Origin: Saccharopolyspora shandongensis
Lineage (GTDB): Bacteria; Actinomycetota; Actinomycetes; Mycobacteriales; Pseudonocardiaceae
NCBI RefSeq assembly: GCF_900106995.1
Contig: NZ_FNOK01000060.1
Coordinates: 1-60,863, forward strand
DNA length: 60,863 nucleotides
Reading direction: 5' to 3'
Shown here: piece after piece, positions 50,583 through 59,128 of the stretch
Layout of the letters: each line of letters starts with the position of its first letter
How positions within the stretch are numbered: position 1 is the first letter of the stretch
Notes under the pieces: model-generated
What the model saw: only the letters and a program-made list of their open reading frames with translations
Told to the model about the DNA's origin: nothing
Databases searched by the model: none
Program-made: the position numbers and the translations under genes

Positions 50583-52793
50583 TCAGCCGCCGAGATCGGC
50601 CATCTGTCCCGGGTTCGGTCGAGCGGCGTGAGATGCCCGTTTGCGGAACTCGAGGACGACCTGGGCCGCGCGCGCCGCGTCCTCGACCGAGCCGTACACG
50701 GGCAGACCGGCACTCCTCGCCAGCTGGACGTAGCTGCGGATGAGCTCATCGACGTCCGACTTGCCATCGCCCTTGAGCACCAGGTAGTGCAGTGACGCCA
50801 GGCCCGTCTCGGCGCGCACTCGTCCGATGCTGCCGATGATCGCTGCGGTCACGTCGCCGTGCGTCTGGCTGAGGTTGCGATGGATGATCCCGACATTCAG
50901 ATGGGTGATCACCACCGCCGGCGTCATCGCGTCGAGGACGATCGAAAGAATGTCACCGGCGACGGCGCCACCGTTCACACCAAGAGTGGGCGCCGGGGTG
51001 TCGATCGGGTTGAACAGTCCATTTCCGGGCGGTAGGCCCAGTCCCTCGATCTTCGCGACCGTGTCCGGCGACAGCACCGGTACGCGAAGTCCGTGGTGGG
51101 CAAGGGAATCCGCGGCCAGGACACTGGCTCCCCCACCGTTGCCGAACAGCACTCCGTCGCTGTTGGTGTACGGCTGCGTCAGGTCGGCTGTGTCGAAGGC
51201 GAGCAGGACGTTGACGAACTCATCGAGCGAATCGGTCAGGACCATGCCGGCCTGCCGAGCGACGGCGGGCCACAGCCGGTGATTCCCGGCCAACGCGCCG
51301 GTGTGGCTGGACGCAGCCCGAGAGCCCTCGGACGTCCGGCCGCCGGCAAGCAACACGATCGGCTTGACGCAGCTGTGTTCGGCCAGCAGGTCGAGCACAC
51401 TGCGGGCGTGCCCGAGCGACTCCAGGTAGAGTCCGATCACACTGACTTCCTGCGCTCCCAGCAGGAAGTCGACGATCTCCGCAGGTCCCAGGTCGGCGGC
51501 GTTGCCGATGCTGGTCAGGCTGTGGAAGGCGAGCCCCCGCGCGGCGCCAAGGCGCAGGATGTCGACGCTCAGGCCACCGCTTTGCGATACCACTGCGACC
51601 CCACCGGGCTCGAGCGGCGCTTCCGGCACGAAGCTGAACCCCCCGCTGGAACTATGCGTGCCGAGGCAGTTCGGCCCGATGAGCCGCGTCTTCTGCGCCC
51701 GCATCGCCTCGACGAGCTGCCGTTCCATTTCGGCGCCATCGGGGACCTCGCCGAACCCGCTGCTGATCACCTGGGCAAAGCGCAACTGTCCCGCCGGCGC
51801 CTGGAGGGCTTCAGCGACCGCACCAGAAGGTAGCGCGACGAAGGCGTAGTCGACCACGTCCCGGACATCGGCCATGGTGCGGGCCGCCGGAATGCCCTCG
51901 ATCGCCTCCGCAGTCGGGTGGATCGGCACGATCCGCCCGGTGTAACCGCCTGCGCGAAGCCCCCGGATGTACCGATTCGCACCGTTCGTGCCCTTGGCGC
52001 TCGCGCCGAGGACGGCGATCGTCTGCGGTTGGTACAGGGCGGAGAGATCATCGTTCGGCGCGACGGCGGACCGGTGCTCGGCACTCACCGAGCCGAGGAC
52101 GAACCGCGCATCGACTGCGACAGCGCCGGCGGGGTTGACGATGACGGGATTCAGGTCGAGCTCGACCACTTCTGGCGGCAGAGCGGCCAGCAGCCCGTCG
52201 GGCCCTGCGAGTCTTTCCACGAGCGTCACGAGCGCGTCGAGATCGGCAGGCTCGGCACCGCGCGCACCCTGCAGGATCGGCAGGCCCCGCAGTTCGTCGA
52301 GCATCGCCGTGATCTGATCGGTCCGAAGGGGCGCCACCCCGAACGCCACATCGGCCAGGACTTCGACGAAGACGCCGCCCAAGCCGAGCATCACCACCCA
52401 GCCGACACCAGGCGTTCGCACCGCGCCTACGACGACTTCGTGGCCGGGATCAGCTTTCTCCTCGACCAGGAAGCGGTCGACCTGGTGCCCCTGCTCGGCG
52501 AGAGCAGCCGACATCAGCTGAGCAGCTTCGGCCACTTCGGCAGCACTCAGACCGACACGCACGCCGCCCGCGTCCGACTTGTGCACCAGGGTCGGTGACA
52601 CGGCCTTCAGCACCAGCGGGCCGCTGATATCCGAGGCCGCCTTGACCGCGTCGCGATCCGCCGTTCCCGCCGGGACCGGGATTCCGAAGTGCTGGAGCAC
52701 CTGCTTGCCCTCGGGCTCAGGTAGAACTCGATGTCCGGCCGCAACGCTCTGCCCGATGATCGAACGCCACGAACTCGGCGATTGATGATCCAC
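50583..52793 (-). CDS. NDP-forming acyl-CoA ligase (ACD superfamily), fused subunits
   Basis: A 736-residue single-chain acyl-CoA synthetase (ADP-forming). Domain order is ATP-grasp first (residues ~10-230; KQVLQHFGIPVPAG, GPLVLKAVSPTLVHKSDAGGV, VEEKADPGHEVVVG), then CoA-binding (AVLGASAKGTNGANR; ALPSGAVAE; GPNCLGTHSS; VAVVSQSGGLSVD) and a succinyl-CoA-ligase-like part with the phospho-His in SSHTGALAG. Start GTG 52793 has GGAGA 9 nt before it; the frame extends further without similarity. It activates a carboxylic acid to its CoA thioester. First gene of the leftward operon with the redox partners; divergent from the P450, suggesting oxidation followed by CoA activation of one substrate. Confidence 0.85.
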   Translation of the reverse strand: MDHQSPSSWRSIIGQSVAAGHRVLPEPEGKQVLQHFGIPVPAGTADRDAVKAASDISGPLVLKAVSPTLVHKSDAGGVRVGLSAAEVAEAAQLMSAALAEQGHQVDRFLVEEKADPGHEVVVGAVRTPGVGWVVMLGLGGVFVEVLADVAFGVAPLRTDQITAMLDELRGLPILQGARGAEPADLDALVTLVERLAGPDGLLAALPPEVVELDLNPVIVNPAGAVAVDARFVLGSVSAEHRSAVAPNDDLSALYQPQTIAVLGASAKGTNGANRYIRGLRAGGYTGRIVPIHPTAEAIEGIPAARTMADVRDVVDYAFVALPSGAVAEALQAPAGQLRFAQVISSGFGEVPDGAEMERQLVEAMRAQKTRLIGPNCLGTHSSSGGFSFVPEAPLEPGGVAVVSQSGGLSVDILRLGAARGLAFHSLTSIGNAADLGPAEIVDFLLGAQEVSVIGLYLESLGHARSVLDLLAEHSCVKPIVLLAGGRTSEGSRAASSHTGALAGNHRLWPAVARQAGMVLTDSLDEFVNVLLAFDTADLTQPYTNSDGVLFGNGGGASVLAADSLAHHGLRVPVLSPDTVAKIEGLGLPPGNGLFNPIDTPAPTLGVNGGAVAGDILSIVLDAMTPAVVITHLNVGIIHRNLSQTHGDVTAAIIGSIGRVRAETGLASLHYLVLKGDGKSDVDELIRSYVQLARSAGLPVYGSVEDAARAAQVVLEFRKRASHAARPNPGQMADLGG

Positions 52794-53478
52794 GCGGTTG
52801 GTCTCCGTTTCTTCCCATGCACCGATGCCCGCCCACGCGACAGCGATCGACGGGGTCTTGGCGGCGATTGACGGGGTCCTGGCGAGGAGTCTGCACAACG
52901 ACGCGCCACGCGGGTAGAAGGAAAACCCTGCACCTGTGATGCCGGATGGCTACCGGCCGGCCACCGGCGGACGCGCCTGGCCACCCAGGCCGACTTCAGC
53001 CTTCATTCGTGATAGACGGGAAGAATCACCGCTGTAGGCATTGTGACCTACCAGACATCCCACTGGGTGCGGAGAATCGTCGCAACTCGTCGTCCCAGGT
53101 CACAAGGCAGGAGTCGGACCGAGTAGGCAACGGGCGCCAGGAGCTCTCGCCGGTGCCGCACGAGAACCGACGGCCGAATGACGTCCATTTCGACTGAGGT
53201 TTTTCCAACCTCGTTCTGCGTAGCGGTGCGGGTGGCGGAACCTCAGCGCCCGCCTGGCTGTGGGTGCCCTGACTTATGTATGCCAATACACGGCGTCAGG
53301 GCCGTCCTCGCCGGAGGAACCCCAGAGGGGTGGGCTCCGTGAACCCGCGGCGGTGCCAGTTGCGAGGGTGGGCCCGAAAGCGCCTGACGGCGCTTGGCGA
53401 CGGCACGCACTCAGGCGCAGGTCAGACGCCGCAGCTGCGGTACCCGACCAGGATGAAAAACCCTCACTAGGAGAGACG
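52794..53478. other. Divergent promoter region with structured repeat
   Basis: About 685 bp between the acyl-CoA ligase and P450 genes. It holds the ligase promoter, a small GAGGTT-tttcc-AACCTC hairpin (53196-53212), and copy B of the structured repeat (53,225-53,395). No gene is supportable in it. Confidence 0.5.
53225..53395 (+). repeat. Structured intergenic repeat, copy B
   Basis: Second copy of the element at 31,131-31,285. Identical 33-bp block at 53232-53264 and a shared 23-bp block at 53341-53363. Hairpins: GCCCTGAC..GTCAGGGC (8 bp perfect) and AAGCGC-ctgacg-GCGCTT; in copy A the same arms are different bases but still pair. Lies ~85 bp upstream of the P450 GTG, same orientation. Confidence 0.6.
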
Positions 53479-54738
53479 GTGGAAAGCCAGATGCACGAAG
53501 ACAATTCAGCTGAGGCGGATGCCGCTGAGGCCTGTCCGCACCTTCGCCAACTGAGCTTCACGCCGCCGGCTGATCGACCGCTGGACGATCCGGAGTACTT
53601 CGGCGAGCTGCGCCGTTGCCCGGTCGGTGAGATCGGTCTCGGGCCCGACATGAAGGCCTGGATGTTCACGAAGTTCGACGATGTGAAGGCCGTCCTGGGC
53701 GACACCCGGTTCAGCGCGAACCCGACGACCCCGGGTTTCCCCGTCCGCGGCCTGCCCGGAGGGGGTCATCCGATCTCGGTGAACGGCATGCTGCGCGTGG
53801 ATGCCCCGTTGCACACGAAGTTGCGGCGGGTCGTCACCAGGTACTTCACCCCGAAGGCCGTCGAGGGATACCGCCGGCGGGTCACCGAGATCATCGACGA
53901 ACACCTCGAACGTCTCCCCGACCTGCCGCAGCCGCTCGACCTGGTCTCCGAATTCGCGCTGTCCATCCCCACGACCGTCATCACCGATCTGCTCGGCATC
54001 CCGATCGAGACCGCGCCGCGGTTCCACGAACTGACCGATCACATGACGAACCTGGTGCTTCCCCTCGACGAGATGCACGAGGTTGTCGAGGAGTTCGCCG
54101 AGCTGAGCCTCCAAATCGCCGACCAGAAGGCGAAGAACCCCGGCGACGACATGTTGACCAAGATCCTCGAGGAGCAAGAAGCGGTCGGCGGGCTGACCCG
54201 CATCCAGCTCGCCTCGCTCGTGACGAGCCTGATCGTCGGCGGGCACGACACGACCGCCAACATGATCGGGCTATCGGTGCTGACCCTGCTCAAGCGACCC
54301 GACCAGCTCGCGCTGCTGCGAAACGGCGAACGGGACTGGGACGTCGCCGTCGAAGAACTCCTGCGCGTCCTGTCCGTCGCCCGCATGGGTCCACGTCGCG
54401 CCGCTATGGAAGACATCGACGTCAACGGCCACGTCGTCCGCGCGGGCGAAGGCGTCATCGCCTCGATCTGGTCGGCCAACCACGACGAGTCGTATTTCGA
54501 GCGCACGCGCTGGGCCGATTTCGCGATCCCGGAAACCAAACCCCAGCACATGGCGTTCAGCTTCGGCTCGCACCAATGCCTCGGCCAGAGCCTCGCCCGC
54601 CTCGAACTGGCCATCGCAGTGCCGAAGATCTTCGAACGCTACCCCGAGATGGAACTCGTCGACCCCGCTCTCGCGAACCTCTCCTACCGCGAGGACCGCG
54701 CCTTCTTCGGTCTCAAGGAGCTTCTCGTCACGCTCTAG
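53479..54738 (+). CDS. Cytochrome P450
   Basis: A 419-residue soluble bacterial P450. I-helix VGGHDTTANMIG (oxygen-activating G-x-D-T-T), E-x-x-R in EELLRVLSVAR, PRRAAMEDI, and the haem-binding loop FSFGSHQCLGQSLARLEL with the proximal Cys. GTG 53479 is chosen because AGGAGAG ends 3-5 nt before it; ATG 53491 is the alternative. With the ferredoxin and reductase encoded on the opposite strand (48,818-50,221) it forms a complete class I system. The presence of an acyl-CoA ligase in the same unit hints at an acid or terpenoid-type substrate, but this is speculation. Preceded by the structured repeat. Confidence 0.92.
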   Translation: MESQMHEDNSAEADAAEACPHLRQLSFTPPADRPLDDPEYFGELRRCPVGEIGLGPDMKAWMFTKFDDVKAVLGDTRFSANPTTPGFPVRGLPGGGHPISVNGMLRVDAPLHTKLRRVVTRYFTPKAVEGYRRRVTEIIDEHLERLPDLPQPLDLVSEFALSIPTTVITDLLGIPIETAPRFHELTDHMTNLVLPLDEMHEVVEEFAELSLQIADQKAKNPGDDMLTKILEEQEAVGGLTRIQLASLVTSLIVGGHDTTANMIGLSVLTLLKRPDQLALLRNGERDWDVAVEELLRVLSVARMGPRRAAMEDIDVNGHVVRAGEGVIASIWSANHDESYFERTRWADFAIPETKPQHMAFSFGSHQCLGQSLARLELAIAVPKIFERYPEMELVDPALANLSYREDRAFFGLKELLVTL

Positions 54739-54750
54739 CGTGCACGGATC

Positions 54751-54795
54751 CGAAGCGCCAGTGACGATGACGACTCGGCCGGCGAAATCGAACAT
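54751..54795 (-). pseudogene. SDR gene remnant (N-terminal 15 codons)
   Basis: ATG with a GGGAGCAGG ribosome site, then FDFAGRVVIVTGAS, the unmistakable beginning of a short-chain dehydrogenase up to its cofactor loop, after which the reading enters sequence antisense to the P450 3' end. The rest of the gene has been lost, with the break near 54,750. Confidence 0.65.
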
Positions 54796-55122
54796 GACCT
54801 GCTCCCTCGAATCGTGGTGCGCACAGGCCCGCCGGGTGAGCCGCCCAGGGCAATGGGCCGCTGTCTGTCAGGGTGATAGCCGCATGCGCGACTACGACGT
54901 CTTGACACCGCGATCGCGGCTCAAGCAGACTTCCGGAACCTTGTTGTCGAGAATGCGATCGCGATTCACTCTGGTTCAATCGGCGAAGAAGAAAGGTCCC
55001 GGTTATCCGCCTGATCCACGGGGCTTCGCACCGAAGAATCCGAGGGCCGCAATGGAGCGGTTCGCGCCAGTTGCGAAGTTCCGCCGTCGATTGATGGGAT
55101 TCACCAATTCAGGAGGTTGCCG

Positions 55123-55284
55123 GTGGGAACACCAGCAGTCGAGGAAAACCGGTCCACCCAGGATCTGGGAATCGAGTTCGACCACGTCGACCACAGCTTC
55201 ATCCACGACAATCGTGCCGTGCTCGTGCTGAAGGATTTCAGCCTGAACATCGAGCCGGCGGAATTCGCGAGCGACGATGACTGA
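55123..55284 (+). pseudogene. ABC ATPase remnant (N-terminal 50 codons)
   Basis: GTG start with AGGAGG, then a 53-residue product whose latter part GIEFDHVDHSFIHDN..AVLVLKDFSLNIEPAEFAS matches the N-terminus of nitrate/taurine-type ABC transporter ATPases, ending exactly where the Walker A loop should follow. The remaining ~200 residues are missing. The frame stops 8 bp inside the next gene, so it may now act as a translation leader for that hydrolase. Confidence 0.6.
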
Positions 55285-56089
55285 GCACTTCACCGCCGCC
55301 GACGGCGCTCGGCTGGCCTACCGCATCGTCGGCGACGGTGCCGAGAACATCGTGCTCGTGCACTCGCTCGCCCTCGACGGATCGTGGTTCGAGCCCTTGG
55401 CCGAGCAGCTGGGTGCGGAGTTCCGGTGCGTGATCCCCGATGTCCGCGGGCACGGCTGCAGCGAAGGACAGCCTGATCAGATCAGCCTTGCGCGATTCGC
55501 CGACGACATCACGCAGCTACTTGATCACCTAGCGGTACATCGAGCCAGCGTCCTGGGAATCTCGCTGGGCGGGATGGTCGCCCAAGCGTTCGCCGCCCGT
55601 CATCCGCAGCGCGTGGACAAGGTCGTCCTCATCGCCACGGCGGGCTCGTTCAACGACGCAGCGCGAGAAGGCAACGCTGCGCGCGCACAGGCCGCCTTGG
55701 CACCGAACGGCATCGCCGCCATGGCGGACGCGACCCTCGGCCGTTGGTTCGGCGATCAGCCGCAGCACGATGAATCGATCTCCGCGCTCGCGGCGCGGGC
55801 GCGCGAGCAGTACCTCGGTTCCGACCCCCAGGTGCACGCCGCGACCCTGACTTCGATGACCGCCGTCGGCGACTTCCAGGTTCCACCGGACCTGCCGACG
55901 CTGGTCATCGGCGGCCAGGAGGACGTGAGCACGCCTCGCACGGTGGTCGAGCAACTCGCTGCCGGCATTCCGCAGGCGCGGCTGGCTTTCGTGCCCGGCG
56001 GACACCTCACGGCATTCACCCACCCAACCCCGGTCGCCGCCATGCTCACCGAGTTCTTGGCGCAACGCGATCCAGAAGTGGCGAATTGA
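55277..56089 (+). CDS. Alpha/beta hydrolase, enol-lactonase/esterase-like
   Basis: A 270-residue alpha/beta hydrolase similar to 3-oxoadipate enol-lactonase (PcaD) and related esterases: VLVHSLALDGSWFEPL, PDVRGHGCSEGQPDQ, nucleophile GISLGGMVAQAFAARHP (Ser ~97), Asp in GGQEDVSTP and catalytic His in VPGGHLTAF. It is followed at once by a Baeyer-Villiger monooxygenase gene, so it more likely hydrolyses the ester or lactone made by that enzyme than an enol-lactone of the cat pathway. Its ATG overlaps a truncated ABC ATPase frame. Confidence 0.8.
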   Translation: MTEHFTAADGARLAYRIVGDGAENIVLVHSLALDGSWFEPLAEQLGAEFRCVIPDVRGHGCSEGQPDQISLARFADDITQLLDHLAVHRASVLGISLGGMVAQAFAARHPQRVDKVVLIATAGSFNDAAREGNAARAQAALAPNGIAAMADATLGRWFGDQPQHDESISALAARAREQYLGSDPQVHAATLTSMTAVGDFQVPPDLPTLVIGGQEDVSTPRTVVEQLAAGIPQARLAFVPGGHLTAFTHPTPVAAMLTEFLAQRDPEVAN

Positions 56090-56118
56090 CCCGCGTCGCA
56101 GCACCCGAAGGATCAGGC

Positions 56119-58026
56119 ATGGAACAGTCCTCCGCCAGCGAACCGACTATCGATGACCTCCGGCGATGCATTCATGCTGCCGAAACGCCGGCCCTCCTCA
56201 TGCTGGTCGCGCACCTCACCGATGACGCGGAGGTCCTGCGGCCGGACTGGCGTCCGAAACCCGAGCTGCTGCCCGCGGGCGGCCTCACCCCTGACGTCGA
56301 GTCGCAGATTCGCGCTCTGTGCCTCGAGAAGCTCGAGCCGCTGCTACCGACGATGGGCACCTGGCCGCAGCGCCCCAGTCCCGCCGTGCTGACGGCCATC
56401 AGCGACTGGGCGTTGGGCAGCACCGACGAGAAGAACGTGCCGCTGCTGCACGCGGCATTCGTGCCCCCCGGCGTCGATGAGCGCGCCCCTCGGTGGACCA
56501 AGGACGACATCGCTGCCGACCGGTCGATGCGGGTAGCGATCATCGGCGCCGGTCTTTCGGGCCTGATGGCCGGTCTGCGCATGAAGCAGGCGGGCATCGA
56601 CTTCACCATCATCGAGAAGGGCGACGACCTCGGCGGCACCTGGTACGAGAACACGTACCCGGACTGCCGGATCGACGTCCACAGCTACATCTACACGTAC
56701 TCGTTCTACCCGTACGACTGGCCGTCCTACTTCTGCCGCCAGGACGTGATCTTCGACTACTTGCGGTCGTTCGCCGAGGAGCACGGTCTGGTCGACCACA
56801 TCGTCCTCAACACCGAAGTCACCGCCGCGAACTGGGACGACGAATCGCAGCTCTGGACCGTGGAGACGATCGACGATCACGGCGGCGAACGCGCCGACGA
56901 GTACGACATCGTCGTATCGGCGGTCGGTCAGCTCAACCGGCCGCTCATCCCGGCGATCGAAGGCCTCGATACCTTCGCCGGCCCGGCTTTCCACACCGCG
57001 CAATGGGACCATTCCGTCGACTTCGCGGGAAAGCGGGTCGCTCTCATCGGCACCGGCGCCAGCGGAGTGCAAGTCGGCCCGGCTCTGGCGCGCCAGGCCG
57101 ACGAACTGGTCATCTTCCAGCGCACCGCACCATTCCTGCAGCCCACTCCCGAGCTGCGCCGCGATCTTCCAGAGGAAGAACGATGGCTGCTGCGCAACAT
57201 CCCGCTGTACCGGTCGTACTACCGCTTCTCCATCTTCCTGCCCCGAGCGATCGGCAGGCTTGCCGCCGCGACGATCGACCCGGACTATCCGCCGACCGAG
57301 CGCGCCGTATCGGCGGTCAACGAGCAGTTGCGCGTCCTGCTGACCGACTACCTGCTCGGCCAGGTGGAGGACCGGCCGGATCTGGCGGAGAAGATCATCC
57401 CCGATTATCCGCCTGGCGCCAAGCGGATCATCCGCGACGACGGGACCTGGATCGAGACCCTCAAGCGCGACAACGTCCAGCTCGTCGCGGATGGCGTCGA
57501 GCGGGTGGACGAAACCGGGGTCTGGACCGCTGACGGCGAGCACATCCCGGTCGACGTGATCGTATTCGCCACCGGTTTCAAGGCGTCCGACTTCCTCATG
57601 CCTATGAAGGTGACCGGCAGGGGCGGCAAGGACCTGCACGAGACCTGGGGTATCGACGCATGCGCCTACTTCGGCATTGCGGTTCCTGATTTTCCCAACA
57701 TGTTCTGCCTCTACGGCCCGAACACCGGCCTGCTGCTGCACGGCAACGTCGTCTTCTTCCTCGAGTGCCAGACCGTGTACCTGCTCAGCGCGATCAAGAC
57801 GCTGCTGGAAACCGGACACCGCGCGATGTCGCTGCGCCACGACGTCTTCGAGGAGTACCAGGAGGAAGTCACCGAGGAGAGCGGCAAGCGCGTCTGGGGA
57901 TGGTCGAAGACCCACAGCTGGTACCAGAACGCCGAAGGCCGTTCCACGATCATGTGGCCGCTGACCGCCCACCGGTACGTCGAGGGAACTCGAGCGGCCG
58001 AACCCGAGCACTACGAGCTGACCTGA
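56119..58026 (+). CDS. Baeyer-Villiger monooxygenase, 4-hydroxyacetophenone type
   Basis: A 635-residue flavin monooxygenase turning a ketone into an ester or lactone with NADPH and O2. After an N-terminal extension of ~140 residues, FAD motif AIIGAGLSGLMAGLR, KGDDLGGTWYENTYPDCRIDV, the BVMO fingerprint FAGPAFHTAQWD (F-x-G-x3-H-x3-W) and the NADP motif ALIGTGASGVQVG are seen. The extension and length match 4-hydroxyacetophenone monooxygenase-type enzymes (~640). ATG 56119 has AAGGA 7 nt upstream; the TTG overlapping the preceding stop is the alternative. Lies between esterase and dehydrogenase genes, giving an alcohol-ketone-ester-acid route. Confidence 0.88.
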   Translation: MEQSSASEPTIDDLRRCIHAAETPALLMLVAHLTDDAEVLRPDWRPKPELLPAGGLTPDVESQIRALCLEKLEPLLPTMGTWPQRPSPAVLTAISDWALGSTDEKNVPLLHAAFVPPGVDERAPRWTKDDIAADRSMRVAIIGAGLSGLMAGLRMKQAGIDFTIIEKGDDLGGTWYENTYPDCRIDVHSYIYTYSFYPYDWPSYFCRQDVIFDYLRSFAEEHGLVDHIVLNTEVTAANWDDESQLWTVETIDDHGGERADEYDIVVSAVGQLNRPLIPAIEGLDTFAGPAFHTAQWDHSVDFAGKRVALIGTGASGVQVGPALARQADELVIFQRTAPFLQPTPELRRDLPEEERWLLRNIPLYRSYYRFSIFLPRAIGRLAAATIDPDYPPTERAVSAVNEQLRVLLTDYLLGQVEDRPDLAEKIIPDYPPGAKRIIRDDGTWIETLKRDNVQLVADGVERVDETGVWTADGEHIPVDVIVFATGFKASDFLMPMKVTGRGGKDLHETWGIDACAYFGIAVPDFPNMFCLYGPNTGLLLHGNVVFFLECQTVYLLSAIKTLLETGHRAMSLRHDVFEEYQEEVTEESGKRVWGWSKTHSWYQNAEGRSTIMWPLTAHRYVEGTRAAEPEHYELT

Positions 58027-58120
58027 CGGGCAATCCGCCGATGCGCCACAGCCGGCCGGTTTCGCGGGTCGAACGGCGTCCCCGCAGCACCGCAGCCCTC
58101 TTCGCAGAAGGAGATCGACA

Positions 58121-58942
58121 TTGATCACGGGACCGATGTTCAGTGACCCGCACTCCCCGATGGGCGCAACCGAGATCGATCACGACCGGCTGTTCCGGCT
58201 CGATGGAAACGCGTACGTCGTTCTCGGCGCGGGCGCCGGCATCGGCGAACACGTCTCACGCACGCTGGCTTCCCGGGGCGCCCGGCTCCTGTGCGTCGAC
58301 ATCGCCGAGGACCTGGTGAACCGACTCGCCGACGAGCTCGGGGCCGAGCGCATCGTCGCGGACGTGTCGACCGAAGAGGGGGCTCGGGCGGTCGCCGACC
58401 ACGCCAGGTCGGCATTCCCCACGCTCAGCGGCTTCGTCGATGTCATCGGCCAGATGACGCGCAAACCGCTCCCCGAGTTCACGCTCGAAGACTGGGAGAA
58501 GGACTTCCGGGTGAACCTCACCCATGCCTTCCTCGCGGGGCAGCACCTGGCGCCGCTCGTCGCGGACGGCGGTGGCGGTTCGATCGTCTTCGTCTCGAGT
58601 CTCAGCGGTTCTCGTGCCGGAAAGTACGCTGCCGGCTACGGTCCGGCCAAGGCCGCTCTCGAGCTGTGGGTCAAGCAGCTCGCGGAAGAGCACGGTGCCG
58701 CCGGCGTGCGGGTGAACGCGGTCGCACCAGGGTTGTTCTTGTCCCCCAGAGTCGTGGCGGCGGACACCGACGGGATCATGGCCAAGCAGTACGGGGCGAA
58801 TACGATGCTCGGCCGTCTCGGACAGCCGTACGAGGTCGCTGCGACCGTGGCGTTCCTGTTGACGCCGGCGGGCGGGTACATCACCGGGAGCACGATCGCG
58901 ATCGACGGCGGCACCGGTGCTGCCGACCCGATGGGTCTGTGA
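58121..58942 (+). CDS. Short-chain dehydrogenase
   Basis: A 273-residue SDR: AYVVLGAGAGIGEHVSRTL near residue 27 (G-x3-G-x-G), DVIGQMTRKPL, catalytic Ser in VFVSSLSG, Y-x3-K in GYGPAKAALELW, and TGSTIAIDGGTGA near the end. TTG 58121 is taken because AAGGAG stands 8 nt upstream; ATG 58136 is possible. Third gene after the esterase and BVMO and probably co-transcribed (94-bp gap). It likely oxidises a secondary alcohol to the ketone used by the BVMO. Confidence 0.85.
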   Translation: MITGPMFSDPHSPMGATEIDHDRLFRLDGNAYVVLGAGAGIGEHVSRTLASRGARLLCVDIAEDLVNRLADELGAERIVADVSTEEGARAVADHARSAFPTLSGFVDVIGQMTRKPLPEFTLEDWEKDFRVNLTHAFLAGQHLAPLVADGGGGSIVFVSSLSGSRAGKYAAGYGPAKAALELWVKQLAEEHGAAGVRVNAVAPGLFLSPRVVAADTDGIMAKQYGANTMLGRLGQPYEVAATVAFLLTPAGGYITGSTIAIDGGTGAADPMGL

Positions 58943-59037
58943 CTTCGGACTGCGGTCGCTGCCGGGTTTCGTCCAGAAGACGTTCGCCGGGCGCCGGCAG
59001 CGACGAATCCACTTTCATATCAACATAATTACTTTAC

Positions 59038-59061
59038 TACCACGCGTTCGAATGCGTGGTA
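59038..59061. promoter_or_regulatory. 24-bp near-perfect palindrome upstream of LysR gene
   Basis: TACCACGC and GCGTGGTA flank a central TTCGAA; only one base pair of the 24 is mismatched. It is in an AT-rich promoter-like stretch 68-91 bp before the LysR start, a plausible autoregulatory site. Confidence 0.55.
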
Positions 59062-59067
59062 CCATCC

Positions 59068-59091
59068 CCGTCCGACAGTGCTGTCGGACGG
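59068..59091. promoter_or_regulatory. 11-bp perfect hairpin in LysR leader
   Basis: CCGTCCGACAG-tg-CTGTCGGACGG, 38 bp before the LysR GTG and 6 bp after the upstream palindrome. It may be an operator or a transcript hairpin affecting expression. Confidence 0.5.
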
Positions 59092-59128
59092 CGTCCAGAC
59101 CACGCCGCGCGGACGAGCGGGGTGATCG

